Source: Flammeovirgaceae bacterium UBA2338 (GTDB taxonomy: Bacteria > Bacteroidota > Bacteroidia > Cytophagales > Cyclobacteriaceae). Taken from it: 64,000 nucleotides of DNA. Position numbers and translations under genes: made by a program. Positions within the stretch are counted from its first letter, which is position 1. Each line of letters starts with the position of its first letter. Below, in pieces: positions 10,701 to 18,043 of the stretch. The stretch lies in NCBI GenBank assembly GCA_002344795.1, contig DDUM01000061.1, forward strand, positions 18,533 to 82,532. The letters are read 5' to 3'. The notes under the pieces are model-generated. The model ran no database searches. It was not told the origin of the DNA and saw only the letters and a list, made by a program, of their open reading frames with translations.

Positions 10701-10886
10701 CCAGCTTAACCCCCCGTTCGAGCTTTTCATTATACCTTGGCCAGTTACCAGACCCAATAAGTTTCCCCCCGCACTTACAATTTTAGTTGGTGTTCCAATA
10801 TACGGCCCATTGAGTGCGGTATAATTCTGTGCCAAGATGAAACCAGGAACACTCAGTAGTAGAAGAATCAGTAATCTTTTAACCAT
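4716..10886 (-). CDS. giant multidomain T9SS-exported surface protein
   Basis: This 2056-residue protein has a signal peptide (1-19) and an N-terminal propeller region (about 25-615) with about 12 Asp-box (BNR) motifs of the type S-x-D/N-x-G-x-T-W, such as SSNGGLSW, KSTNNGDTW and STDGGDNW. An FN3-like domain (about 618-718), a linker domain and a second FN3 domain (about 843-933) follow. Seven FG-GAP/VCBS repeats with Ca-binding DxDxDG loops (DVDGDG, DYDNDG, DIDNDG) span about 955-1310. Next are an ASPIC/UnbV domain (about 1330-1407), a Big_5 Ig-like domain (about 1418-1525) and further beta domains. The C-terminus (about 1967-2056; AYPNPSSG, GLTAGLYVYKL) is a type A T9SS sorting domain. The protein should therefore be exported across the outer membrane and probably anchored. 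It is likely an adhesin or glycan/protein-binding scaffold; no catalytic site is evident. Confidence 0.93.
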   Translation of the reverse strand: MVKRLLILLLLSVPGFILAQNYTALNGPYIGTPTKIVSAGGNLLGLVTGQGIMKSSNGGLSWTASNTGLTNLYLQDLHRDALTGKLYALGYSQLFTSVDNGVTWALTANSGFATGRFIRKTTSFVFIVGYNGLIYRSSNDGVSWTQANTFSSDPRDFEVNASGYLYIATSDNGIFRSTNNGLNVDQLGSGEGLTDINVYSLVTNGANIYATSGSGPFKSTNNGDTWVSVKSNISDCCFGWESYIEKDPSGNIYLFNGQTIWKTINGGANWTSFTSPLTSGSLRGPYFESSSTFYIGIENRLQYKTVDSGASWIPLTNSGIITAYGSDMAITNNGRLLYTVGYPNGFYISIDDGATWDFLGSGTTNRQIAGFYKFGSTIYGYGSGIIKTVDNGSNWTIQESGSYYFNNLISNDGISMYSLNTYYNGTANAWRILKSSNSGVNWVEQPITGIPSSDCSYMPEQDDFILSSGGNLFARVYEYCSTNKNILFKIDPSTGVATPIVNLPTSNNIEDIEFFNGKLYVFTNNGKLNITNDGGQTWTTKTTTSSYGRLKVINDNTFFILNSSIFISTDGGDNWVNTNSPGSTNKWNRLALVSSANYAYISQDQNVIFKSNTPIIPPAAPSGLSAFYYDRNSVGLIFDDNSSNEDNFVIEMAVGTSTQFDSVATTTRPTYYTRNQAVALAYRDKTGAALLPNTTYKFRVRASGSGGKSAPSNEISVTTVQDCSATSDVPLNRSWTVTTLNLSGVGVMTKLNQTVNGSNGYYTMQDLPIGASVGLSPQPSEPWGVGVEENCGIASMSSTDEYLAKGNGTWNSTTKKFTIPWFTHPAYPYREETTVFTLNATDPVPANPTNLTATVFLPGTVLINWQSGNFTQEFEVERSLTSGTGFTKIADITFPKIAYKDLDPTLVVGTTYYYRVRAKNVTGNSGYTAEASVIPRSNYLFLPMDNLPGLTFFQTGGGGAWGDVDGDGINDLFLPVVQDSLGNNIPPVIFKSDGTGQFTKLVIPELANETIVTRSVKIIDVNNDGLNDLFLTRSSSNDLLLTKNSDGTYSKTLFSEYAQGGLPGGNWIDYDNDGYLDLFANTSLGAGTASDKYLLHSNGDGTFTRITEGELVTDFGFTYDTQWADYDNDGDPDVIVLNRGINPSVQSNSRLYKNNGDGTFTRVLGSVFETILSYDRTASWGDYDNDGDMDIFIGSQSLNTNPQFINRLYTNNGDGTFSEAIGSMVVEGGLGTFGSAWADIDNDGDLDLFAMGFTNVLYYNNGDGTFTKYTTPELFNAPYPSLQKLYGPALEDVDGDGFLDFHNGGFSNPEIPNIIYRNTTPATAARKWVKINLTGVASNRSAFGARVYVTTGSKKQIRERHSHSGHATQSSPTLHFGLGSASIINEIRVVWPSGIEQFLYNVTPNQIINVIEDGDAPVITALSPADNSDVVQGLNQLSISFNEEPIAVGGLSLKVFQTGNATPIATVDAASGTKTDSTYSYSIPALNVIGSYYVQIDPFAFDDQWGNSFDGISNMTTWSFNIIDVTPPVLTFTEVTSFEKGTGNTNFTVGVADAGGAASAKMHYRKIGSSQPFIETGNMPVVSGQTNFTVQESWFDNMGMDYYFTALDNTGNEGRLPAAGSFHAYMKLTGANIPALPNLSFGGEIGNYRIFSIPYTLQNNSISTLFNIVGGQDKTKWRLLSYRSSPEAWIDFPSSIEKGKGYFINIVDPVEITLGEATAPSHNQSNPYMMSLAAGFNLIGNPYTFSVKWADVVAANPAALIEDPLYFNGTYSKLSQIDIFQGAFVFADEAITLTIPIVNSSGGRTGSKWSSRLDEQNWELPFTLIQGSFENGLGAIGMHSDASSSRDRYDRVTAPRMFEYLEMNFHHSEFMGGKNFSKEMVATADEHVWDFKVESNLEGVANLNWDNLGLGENDKELYLVDVSLQHIVNMRDLGSYSFDPKTSNQFKVYYGEDLRSKIKPTSVLLGSAYPNPSSGIVTIPFTLPENGSQYNVKLEVFDNFGKKVSTLVNKSLPPDFYNVQWDAIDGGLTAGLYVYKLVVAHDKGYEIQTKRIVLKN

Positions 10887-10908
10887 ATGGATAAAGAATT
10901 ATTTTCAA

Positions 10909-11652
10909 TCAATTTTTTGTTGTAGAGGGTAAAGGAGGATCAAGGATGCCATCTCCTCCAGAAGGTTCTCCACCACCGCTTCCTCCCAACGCTGCTGCTG
11001 CGCCACCAATGGCTGCTACGGGCAAAATTTTAAGTAGAAGAGGCACTTTGTTTTTAACGGTAAATGGTGATGTCCATATTACCTCATCCCCGTTACGGGT
11101 ATCCGAAATCTTCAGTTTATAATCACTACCTGTCTTTGCTTTGGCCGGTATGTCAAGCATATAGCTTCCAGAGTTGGGCAAATCAGAAACACCGCTTACC
11201 CGTAAATTCCCCTTATAGAGCTCAACATTTATCGGGTTATTTGCTCCTGATTTCCAGTGTAAGGGATAGCTCTTACCTCTTTTATAAGATTGTGGAACGG
11301 TAAAGTTTGTCAATTTGACAAAGGGCACATACACTCTACCTCTTATTTCAAGAGCTATTTTACCCTTATAACCGCCATATTCGTCTCGAATTGCCCATTC
11401 CACTTTTTTTTCGGCTCCAGGCTTAACTTCTGGGCCAATGTCTCCAGTGACTTTTGCGAGTGGGGCATTATAATTATCTACAGAAGAAAATAGATTGAGA
11501 AGGTATTCATTACCAGGTGTGGTATCATCAAGATCATAATGAACTACAATTTTCTCACCTGCCAGCTCTACTTTATTAATTTGAACCTTTTGGCAAAAAG
11601 CAGGGGTAACAACAAACAAGACAAGTGAGTAGAAGATCAATAAGCTCCTCAT
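10909..11652 (-). CDS. secreted protein with Kre9/KNH-like Ig domain
   Basis: The frame is open further upstream (to 11736), but the ATG at 11652 begins a clear signal peptide (MRSLLIFYSLVLFV, cleavage near AFCQ), so I start there: 247 residues. After an N-terminal beta domain (VELAGEKIVVHYDLDD), residues about 110-200 resemble the Kre9/KNH N-terminal Ig-like fold (FTVPQSYKRGKSYPLHW, SGSYMLDIPAKAKTGSDYKLKISD). The tail is a hydrophobic Ala/Gly segment (LLKILPVAAIGGAAAALGG) followed by a Gly/Pro/Ser-rich end. It is the first gene of the tight cluster with the giant T9SS protein (22-bp gap) and the caspase. A -7-like TAATTTAG at 11685-11692 could be its promoter. The function is unknown; it may bind or stabilise the neighbouring surface protein. 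Confidence 0.8.
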   Translation of the reverse strand: MRSLLIFYSLVLFVVTPAFCQKVQINKVELAGEKIVVHYDLDDTTPGNEYLLNLFSSVDNYNAPLAKVTGDIGPEVKPGAEKKVEWAIRDEYGGYKGKIALEIRGRVYVPFVKLTNFTVPQSYKRGKSYPLHWKSGANNPINVELYKGNLRVSGVSDLPNSGSYMLDIPAKAKTGSDYKLKISDTRNGDEVIWTSPFTVKNKVPLLLKILPVAAIGGAAAALGGSGGGEPSGGDGILDPPLPSTTKN

Positions 11653-11768
11653 AGACAAAGGGTTTACAATAGGTTTAGGGCATACTAAATTACAAGAATT
11701 TAGGTTAAAATCACTTTTCTCTAGTTGAATCCCCAAAAACGAGGTTGGGTAAGCACTTTATTTGAAAA

Positions 11769-13862
11769 TCAGCTTATTCTGCTCCAATTCACTACCGTCT
11801 TCCGTAAAGACTCGATTTGCGCCTTGATTAGCTTATTTTCTGCTTTTTCCAGCCCTGGGTCAGCCTCTAATAGGGCTTTGGCAGCATCGCGGGCTTGCTG
11901 GAGCAGCAAACCATCTTTACTCAAATCGGCAATCAGCAAGTCCAGTGCTCCGCTCTGCTGCGTGCCCATCAGATCGCCCGGGCCGCGGAGTTTCAGGTCA
12001 GTTTCGGCAATTTCAAATCCGTTGTTGGTCTTCACCATCGTGTTCAGGCGTGTTTTAGAATCGGCACTGAGCTTGTAATCGGTCACTAAAATACAATAGG
12101 ACTGCTCCGCCCCGCGTCCTACCCGCCCCCGCAACTGATGCAGTTGAGACAACCCGAATCGTTCGGCACTTTCGATGATCATCACTGACGCATTGGGCAC
12201 GTCCACACCTACTTCTATCACCGTAGTAGCCACCATGATCTTTGTTTCTCCTTTTACAAAACGCCCCATCTCAAATTCCTTGGCATCGGGTTTCATCTTA
12301 CCATGCAGGATGCTAATAGGAACTTCCGGAAACGCACGCGCAACGCTTTCATACCCATCCATCAAATGTTTGAGATCCAGTTTTTCTGATTCTTCAATCA
12401 AAGGATACACGATATAAATCTGTCGGCCGGCTGCAATCTGTTGTCGCATGAACTCATTGATTTGCAACCGATGCGAATCGTATTGATGGGTTGTCTTGAT
12501 TGGTTTTCTTCCTTTTGGTAATTCATCAATAGTAGAAATTTCCAAATCACCATACAAAGTCATGGCCAGCGTGCGGGGAATGGGCGTGGCCGTCATCACC
12601 AGCACATGTGGGTATACATTTTTATTTTTCTGCCACAGTTTGGATCGCTGCGCCACACCAAAGCGATGTTGCTCATCGATCACCGCCAACCCCAGGCGGT
12701 TAAACTTTACCCCATCTTCTATAAGTGCATGCGTGCCAATCAATATTTTTAACTCGCCCGTTTCCAGTCGGTAGTGGAGTTCTGTTCTTGCTTTCTTTTT
12801 TGTTGATCCGGTTAACAAGGAAATAGACAATCCCATCAGGTCTGCATACTTTTTCAAATTAGTATAATGCTGCTGCGCCAGTATCTCCGTAGGAGCCATC
12901 AACGCCACCTGTGCGTCACTGCCAATCACCAGGAGCATACAAATAAATGCCACTATGGTTTTTCCGCTGCCCACATCTCCTTGCAACAGTCGGTTCATCT
13001 GTTTGCCCGATTTCATGTCGGCATAAATCTCTTTGATGACTCTTTTCTGTGCGCCCGTCAGCGGGAACGGCAAATGCTCTTCATAAAATTGGGTGAGAAT
13101 GGTCGCATCATTAAAAACGATCCCTTTAAATTTCTCCTGCCGCACCAATTTCATTTTGATCAACCGCAGTTGGATGTAAAACAACTCTTCAAATTTTAGC
13201 CGCTCCTGGGCGGCAGCCAACAACTGATGCGACTGAGGAAAATGAATATTAATGAGCGCCTCCTTTTTAGAAATGAGTCGCTGCTTCTTAAGCAAATCTT
13301 CGGGTAGGGTCTCCCGGATATGATTGATCGCAATGGTAAGCAACTCCCGTTGCAACTTCACCAAAAATTTATTGTCCAGGTACTTTGACCGGAGCTTTTC
13401 AGTGAGTGGATATACTGGTTGTAAAAACCCTTTTTTCTCTTTGTTATCAGTAACCGGTTCTACTTCCGGATGCGCAATAGATATCGTTCTGCCATATCGG
13501 TTGGGTTTTCCAAATACGGTGTACTCGATGCCGGGTTTAATCTTACTCAGCACCCAATTAATTCCCTGAAACCATACCAATTCCAATTCTCCTGTGGAGT
13601 CCTTAAAGTAAGCTACCAATCTTTTTTTTCTGCCCCCACCGATCATCTCAAAGCGAAGAATCTTTCCTTTGATTTGCACGTGAGGCATCGTTTCATTTAC
13701 CTCTTTGATGGTGTAGAATTGAGTTCTGTCCTCGTAACGAAACGGATACTGTTGAATTAAATCACCATAGGTAAAAATTTTTAACTCTTTCTGTAAGAGC
13801 ACTGCACGTTGAGGACCAACGCCTTTTAAGAATTCAATGGAGGTGTCAAAAAATGTAGCCAA
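11769..13862 (-). CDS. recG: ATP-dependent DNA helicase RecG
   Basis: RecG is a branch-migration helicase that remodels stalled forks and Holliday junctions. The protein is 697 residues, the usual size. An N-terminal wedge/OB domain (about 55-150) precedes a superfamily 2 helicase core with Walker A GDVGSGKT (295-302), the RecG-typical DEQH box in IDEQHRFG (about 395-402), TATPIPRT, and the C-terminal motifs GVDVPNA and QLRGRVGRG. It lies downstream of gldD with a 67-bp gap and is probably the last gene of an ssb-gldE-gldD-recG unit. Confidence 0.98.
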   Translation of the reverse strand: MATFFDTSIEFLKGVGPQRAVLLQKELKIFTYGDLIQQYPFRYEDRTQFYTIKEVNETMPHVQIKGKILRFEMIGGGRKKRLVAYFKDSTGELELVWFQGINWVLSKIKPGIEYTVFGKPNRYGRTISIAHPEVEPVTDNKEKKGFLQPVYPLTEKLRSKYLDNKFLVKLQRELLTIAINHIRETLPEDLLKKQRLISKKEALINIHFPQSHQLLAAAQERLKFEELFYIQLRLIKMKLVRQEKFKGIVFNDATILTQFYEEHLPFPLTGAQKRVIKEIYADMKSGKQMNRLLQGDVGSGKTIVAFICMLLVIGSDAQVALMAPTEILAQQHYTNLKKYADLMGLSISLLTGSTKKKARTELHYRLETGELKILIGTHALIEDGVKFNRLGLAVIDEQHRFGVAQRSKLWQKNKNVYPHVLVMTATPIPRTLAMTLYGDLEISTIDELPKGRKPIKTTHQYDSHRLQINEFMRQQIAAGRQIYIVYPLIEESEKLDLKHLMDGYESVARAFPEVPISILHGKMKPDAKEFEMGRFVKGETKIMVATTVIEVGVDVPNASVMIIESAERFGLSQLHQLRGRVGRGAEQSYCILVTDYKLSADSKTRLNTMVKTNNGFEIAETDLKLRGPGDLMGTQQSGALDLLIADLSKDGLLLQQARDAAKALLEADPGLEKAENKLIKAQIESLRKTVVNWSRIS

Positions 13863-13929
13863 TGTTGTACCGTATGGATCGCAAATTAACGTCTATCCCT
13901 CACATCAGCACAGCAATTTGTTATCAAAT

Positions 13930-14508
13930 TTAATCCTTCCAGCTCAGTGAATTGATCATTTCCATCATGTCCTTCTTCACATATTCGATGGCGGGACGAA
14001 GGGAATCATTTTGAACTTTAACGTTGAAATACAATGCTGCACGCAAAAAATTCCTTGCTGAGTCCGTCATGGTAAATTGGAATTGACTGGGAACCTCTCC
14101 GTCTATTTCAGCGATTACGGCCACCTTTCCGCTTTCCGTTTTGGTAATGCTTTCATCAATAGCATAGGCTTTGATTTGATGTTTCGCGGTGAGCACATAG
14201 GCATCATTCAAATACTCTTTCAATAGCTCCTGACTGTTTTGCAATTGCTTGTACGTGACGTGAATAGTAGCTTTTAGTTCGGGATAGGATATCTCAACCC
14301 AGTGTTTCTCTCTTACCCAGGAAGTGTCCCTTTTTAGCTGAGCGTGTGTTGAATATTTAAAATAGTACGGAAGCGTATCGGCTGTGGCCTGATAGGCAGC
14401 CGGAGGTAAAACCAATCGATTATAGCCTTTAGGCTTAGGGGAATATTCTGTTTGACAAGCACCAAACAATAATCCTGAAATGAGTAGCAGCAGCAGACAG
14501 CGAATCAT
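13930..14508 (-). CDS. gldD: gliding motility lipoprotein GldD
   Basis: A 192-residue protein with a lipoprotein signal (LLFGACQTEYSPKPKGYNR). The Pro-Lys-Gly-Tyr-Asn-Arg block just after the lipidated Cys, the DTLPYYFKYS segment and the FRPAIEYVKKDM-like C-terminal region (seen as LRPAIEYVKKDMMEMI) match the GldD family of Bacteroidota, which is required for gliding and T9SS function. Its start overlaps the end of gldE by 4 bp, the classical gldE-gldD arrangement, which indicates translational coupling. It probably sits on the periplasmic face of the outer or inner membrane. Confidence 0.93.
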   Translation of the reverse strand: MIRCLLLLLISGLLFGACQTEYSPKPKGYNRLVLPPAAYQATADTLPYYFKYSTHAQLKRDTSWVREKHWVEISYPELKATIHVTYKQLQNSQELLKEYLNDAYVLTAKHQIKAYAIDESITKTESGKVAVIAEIDGEVPSQFQFTMTDSARNFLRAALYFNVKVQNDSLRPAIEYVKKDMMEMINSLSWKD

Positions 14509-15854
14509 GCTTTTGATGGTTGGTTGATCAGTACTCTCACTCTTTTAATCCGTCTTTTATCTACCGAAACAATCGTAAACACAAATCGATCGAATGTAAT
14601 CTGATCTGCCACTTTAGGCATTGCTGAGTTGATTTCTAAAATCAACCCTCCCAACGATTCACTTTCTCCCCTCACCGGATCAAATATATTTGACTCTACC
14701 TCAATGGTTTTACAAAAATCATGAAGAGAGGTTTTTCCCTCGAACACAAAAGTGTTTTCATCAATTTTCACGAACGAGGCGTCCTCCTCATCAAACTCAT
14801 CGTTGATGTCTCCGATAATTTCCTCTATTAAGTCTTCGAGGGTAATCACCCCGGAGGTACCCCCATACTCATCTACCACAACGGCCATGTGTACTCGTTT
14901 ATTCTGAAAGTCCTTTAATAAAGAGTCCAATTTTTTTGTTTCTGGAACAAAAAGTCCTGGCCTGATCAATTTCTGCCATTTGAATGTTTCATCTTCATCC
15001 AAAAAGGGAAGAAGATCCTTGATATAAAGTACGCCTTCTATTTTATCTATCGTTTCCTTGTATACCGGCACCCTGGAAAAACCGGAAGAATTGATCAGCT
15101 CCATTAACTCCGTAAAATTGAGATCGTATTCCACGGCAGAAACATCTACCCGCGACTGCATCACCTGTTTAACGGTAAGTGTACCGAAGTTCACAATTCC
15201 CTTTAATATATCTTTTTCCTCCGCTGTTGTCTCATTATTTTCAGTGGTGATTTCCAGTGCCTGATTCAATTCTTCTACTGTAGTGCTATATCCCTTCTTT
15301 TTAAACCTTCGCTCTACTACATTTCCCATTTTTAACAACAGCCAGGAAAGAGGAATGAAGATGCGTTCAAGCACCCTCCAGGCCGGACTCATCAAGCGCG
15401 AATAGGACAGGTTGCGTTGTGCCGCATATACTTTAGGTATGATCTCACCAAAAAAGGTAATAGCAAAAGTGACGCTGAAGGTTACTACTCCTACTATGAT
15501 TTCTGTAGGATTACGCGTAGCCGCCAACTCCCACATTATGAACGTAGACAATGTAACCAGCGCTACGTTCACGAAGTTATTCATGATCAAAATCGTGGCA
15601 AGCAATAATCGCGGGTTATTAAGAAGGTAAATAATGCTTTTATCGCGCTCATCTTCCGACTCTCTGCATCGATCTAAATCATCGGCCTTCAGGGAGAAGA
15701 AAGCGACCTCAGAGGCCGACACCATTGCTGAAATAAAAAGCAATATAACAATGGCGATAAAGCCAGATAGTAAAAAGGGATCGGGGGTTACCGATAGTAT
15801 ATCTGTCAGTAGCGTGCTACTAGGAGGTTCGTCCAATGAAGTGGGTGTTTCCAA
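14505..15854 (-). CDS. gldE: gliding motility protein GldE (DUF21/CBS/CorC family)
   Basis: A 449-residue integral membrane protein. The N-terminal DUF21 domain (about 25-200) has several transmembrane helices (FIAIVILLFISAMVSASEVAFFSL). A CBS pair follows at about 215-345 (MQSRVDVSAVEYD, GVLYIKDLLPF, MAVVVDEYGGTSGVITLEDL), then a C-terminal CorC_HlyC domain (about 360-445). The fold is shared with CorC/HlyC-type metal transport proteins, but in Bacteroidota the copy linked to gldD is GldE, which can partly compensate for gldD loss. It follows ssb with a 21-bp gap and overlaps gldD by 4 bp. Confidence 0.93.
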   Translation of the reverse strand: METPTSLDEPPSSTLLTDILSVTPDPFLLSGFIAIVILLFISAMVSASEVAFFSLKADDLDRCRESEDERDKSIIYLLNNPRLLLATILIMNNFVNVALVTLSTFIMWELAATRNPTEIIVGVVTFSVTFAITFFGEIIPKVYAAQRNLSYSRLMSPAWRVLERIFIPLSWLLLKMGNVVERRFKKKGYSTTVEELNQALEITTENNETTAEEKDILKGIVNFGTLTVKQVMQSRVDVSAVEYDLNFTELMELINSSGFSRVPVYKETIDKIEGVLYIKDLLPFLDEDETFKWQKLIRPGLFVPETKKLDSLLKDFQNKRVHMAVVVDEYGGTSGVITLEDLIEEIIGDINDEFDEEDASFVKIDENTFVFEGKTSLHDFCKTIEVESNIFDPVRGESESLGGLILEINSAMPKVADQITFDRFVFTIVSVDKRRIKRVRVLINQPSKA

Positions 15855-15875
15855 AATCAGGAAATAGGTGCAACA

Positions 15876-16313
15876 TCAAAACGGCAAATCATCTGACGAA
15901 TCAGATGGCTTGTAATCAGTATTGCCACCCGGTGCACCAGTAGCAGAGGAAGGCGAATAATCCGAAGAACTACCTCCTGATGACTTTGGGCTAAGCATGG
16001 TCATATTATCACCAACTACTTCTGTAGTGTATCGGGTCACATTATCCTTTTCCCATGACCGTGTGCGCAACTTGCCTTCTATATACACCATGTCTCCCTT
16101 ATGAAGGTACTTAGAGGCGACATCGGCCAACCCTCTCCACAACACAATGTTATGCCACTCTGTAATCTCCTTGCGCTCTCCGGTTGTTTTATCTTTGTAC
16201 GTTTCTGATGTGGCCATACTAAAGTTGGCTACCGTAGCTCCGTTTTCAAGATGACGCACTTCCGGATCCTTTCCGAGGCGCCCTACCAAAATCACTTTAT
16301 TTACTCCTGACAT
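15876..16313 (-). CDS. ssb: single-stranded DNA-binding protein
   Basis: A 145-residue OB-fold protein (about 1-105) beginning MSGVNKVILVGRLGKDPEVR, followed by a disordered Ser/Gly/Pro linker and the acidic tip SDDLPF, the docking peptide for RecG, RecO, Pol III chi and other partners. It coats ssDNA in replication and repair. It lies between mutY (upstream) and gldE (downstream), the order usual in Bacteroidota. A TACTTTTG box upstream could be its own promoter. Confidence 0.98.
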   Translation of the reverse strand: MSGVNKVILVGRLGKDPEVRHLENGATVANFSMATSETYKDKTTGERKEITEWHNIVLWRGLADVASKYLHKGDMVYIEGKLRTRSWEKDNVTRYTTEVVGDNMTMLSPKSSGGSSSDYSPSSATGAPGGNTDYKPSDSSDDLPF

Positions 16314-16398
16314 ATTTTTTGATGAATTGTTCTCTTTTCAATGACCCTCGCAGTACTCAAATACCTATTGCATACAGTGCTGCCCGGGAGCCGGACTG

Positions 16399-16406
16399 CA
16401 AAAGTA
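16399..16406 (-). promoter_or_regulatory. -7 promoter box (TAnnTTTG) for ssb-gldE-gldD
   Basis: On the minus strand TACTTTTG fits the Bacteroidota -7 consensus exactly. It lies in the mutY-ssb gap, 85 bp before the ssb start, leaving a leader of about 80 nt. No good -33 TTTG is seen at the normal distance, so this is a moderate call. Confidence 0.45.
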
Positions 16407-16420
16407 CCAAATTTCTTCGG

Positions 16421-17497
16421 CTACTCTAATATCCCCTCTTTTGTTAAAAAACGCGAAACCAATACGGGTTTTGGCAAAGAGGCTACCTCAACCAGGGAAT
16501 AAAACTTAATTCCTAAGGTATCCAGGAGTTTTTTGGCCGAAAGACCAGGAGACAAAGACAGCATTACAAAACTTGCCAATAAATGCTGATGGGTAAGTAC
16601 GTGCTTATAGCTATCACTCTTAAACTCAATATTAATATAAGGTTCAATTTGGGCAAGTGCAGAGTCTTTCTTCATCAGTGTTTTCAAATGCTGTGCCCTT
16701 TTGCCTTCTATCAAATAAAAGTCATATAAGCCACTCCAAATATCTTTGCCCTCTCTTTTTCTCATGGCAAGCTTGTTCCCTTTGGTAATTACGAAATAGG
16801 TAAAATGGCGGGTGCGAATTTTTACTTTTTTACTTTTCACAGGTAGTACATTTTGCATTTCCTGTCTTTTAGCAAAACAACCCGTTGAAAAGATACACGT
16901 TGTACAGTTTGGAGATGTAGGGGTGCAATGAAGCGCCCCAAATTCCATCACCGCCTGATTATGAACGCCCGGTTGGTCAATGTCCAAAAGTTCCTTTGCC
17001 TTTAGGGCAAAAACTTTCTTGCCCGTGGCGGTCGAAACGTCTTCTTCAATGCCAAATACCCTCGACAACACCCTAAAAACGTTGCCATCTACTACCGCTT
17101 CGGGCTGGTCAAATGCCATGGAGCCTATCGCGGCTGCAGTATATTCCCCTATTCCAGGAAGGGCCAGCAGCTCGGCATGAGTTTTTGGAAATTGGCCATT
17201 GTAATGATGGGCAATCACTTTAGCACATGCATGTAAATTGCGCGCTCTGCTGTAGTAGCCAAGTCCCTGCCAGGTGCGCATTACTTTATCTTCACTGGCA
17301 TTTGCCAGTGCTTTTACATTAGGAAAGTTCCTAACAAACTCCAGGTAGTACGGAAGCCCCTGAGCGACACGCGTTTGCTGCAGAATTACTTCTGACAACC
17401 AGATGCGATAAGGGTCTTTTGTTTTACGCCAGGGCAAGTCCCGGGGATTGACCAGATACCAGTCAACTATCTTTTTAGAAAAATCTTTTTTCGCCAT
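16421..17497 (-). CDS. mutY: A/G-specific adenine glycosylase MutY
   Basis: MutY removes adenine mispaired with 8-oxoguanine. The 358-residue protein shows catalytic Glu36 (WLSEVILQQT), the helix-hairpin-helix LPGIGEYTA (113-121), catalytic Asp137 (VVDGNVFRV) and a 4Fe-4S loop with Cys191, 198, 201 and 207 (C-x6-C-x2-C-x5-C). A C-terminal NUDIX-like domain (about 225-350) recognises 8-oxoG. It is transcribed away from the HU gene, upstream of ssb. Confidence 0.98.
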   Translation of the reverse strand: MAKKDFSKKIVDWYLVNPRDLPWRKTKDPYRIWLSEVILQQTRVAQGLPYYLEFVRNFPNVKALANASEDKVMRTWQGLGYYSRARNLHACAKVIAHHYNGQFPKTHAELLALPGIGEYTAAAIGSMAFDQPEAVVDGNVFRVLSRVFGIEEDVSTATGKKVFALKAKELLDIDQPGVHNQAVMEFGALHCTPTSPNCTTCIFSTGCFAKRQEMQNVLPVKSKKVKIRTRHFTYFVITKGNKLAMRKREGKDIWSGLYDFYLIEGKRAQHLKTLMKKDSALAQIEPYINIEFKSDSYKHVLTHQHLLASFVMLSLSPGLSAKKLLDTLGIKFYSLVEVASLPKPVLVSRFLTKEGILE

Positions 17498-17606
17498 CCC
17501 TATAACTATTCACCCCGCGAAGGTCTTAAAACCACTTTTAATACCAGAATTTTTCTAAAAATACCGGGGTTTCTATTTATATCTTGGTGATTATCAAAGA
17601 TTTCAT

Positions 17607-17636
17607 TTTGGGATTGATGTTTCTGGGCTAAATTTG
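17607..17636 (+). promoter_or_regulatory. promoter of the HU-like gene (-33 TTTG, -7 TAAATTTG)
   Basis: TTTG at 17607-17610 and TAAATTTG at 17629-17636 are separated by 18 bp, close to the Bacteroidota sigma-ABfr arrangement. Transcription would start near 17642, giving a leader of about 30 nt before the GTG start. Confidence 0.7.
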
Positions 17637-17673
17637 CCGTCCTTGAATTTAGAGAATCTTAAACGATATCAAT

Positions 17674-17979
17674 GTGACCAAAGCAGACGTTATTGCACAA
17701 ATCGCTGAGAAAACCGGAATAGACAAAGCCGATGTATCTCATTCTGTAGAAGCCTTTTTTAATATTGTGAAATCTTCAATGGCTTCCGGTGAAAATATTT
17801 ATATCCGTGGCTTTGGAAGTTTTGTGAACAAAAAGAGAAAAAGGAAGATTGCGCGTAATATCTCCCGCAATACAGCCATTATTATTGAGGAGCACTACAT
17901 ACCCAGCTTTAAGCCAGCAAAGATTTTCGTGAACAAGATCAAAAACAGTGAAAAGGTAAAGCAGCTTGCTGAAAAATAA
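17674..17979 (+). CDS. HU/IHF-family DNA-binding protein
   Basis: A 101-residue nucleoid protein with the HU fold: MTKADVIAQIAEKTGIDKADV, then VEAFFNIVKSSMASGENIYIRGFGSF and the beta-arm region (RNISRNTAIIIEEHYIPSFKPAKIF). The arm lacks the canonical RNPxTG, having RNISRNTA instead, as many Bacteroidota HU paralogues do. The start is GTG; the ATG two bases upstream is followed at once by a stop. It sits between mutY (divergent) and a TPR gene, a conserved Bacteroidota context. It bends DNA and organises the nucleoid. Confidence 0.93.
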   Translation: MTKADVIAQIAEKTGIDKADVSHSVEAFFNIVKSSMASGENIYIRGFGSFVNKKRKRKIARNISRNTAIIIEEHYIPSFKPAKIFVNKIKNSEKVKQLAEK

Positions 17980-17983
17980 ATCT

Positions 17984-18040
17984 GTCATTAGTCATTAGTC
18001 GCATATTACAGCCAATGACAATGACCAAGTTACTAATGAC
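17984..18040. repeat. GTCATTAGT direct and inverted repeat
   Basis: GTCATTAGT occurs twice in overlapping direct repeat (17984-17992, 17991-17999) and once inverted as ACTAATGAC (18032-18040), filling the short gap between the HU and TPR genes. The arms could form a 9-bp hairpin with a loop of about 32-39 nt. There is no T-run, so it is not a clear terminator. Confidence 0.4.
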
Positions 18041-18043
18041 GAA

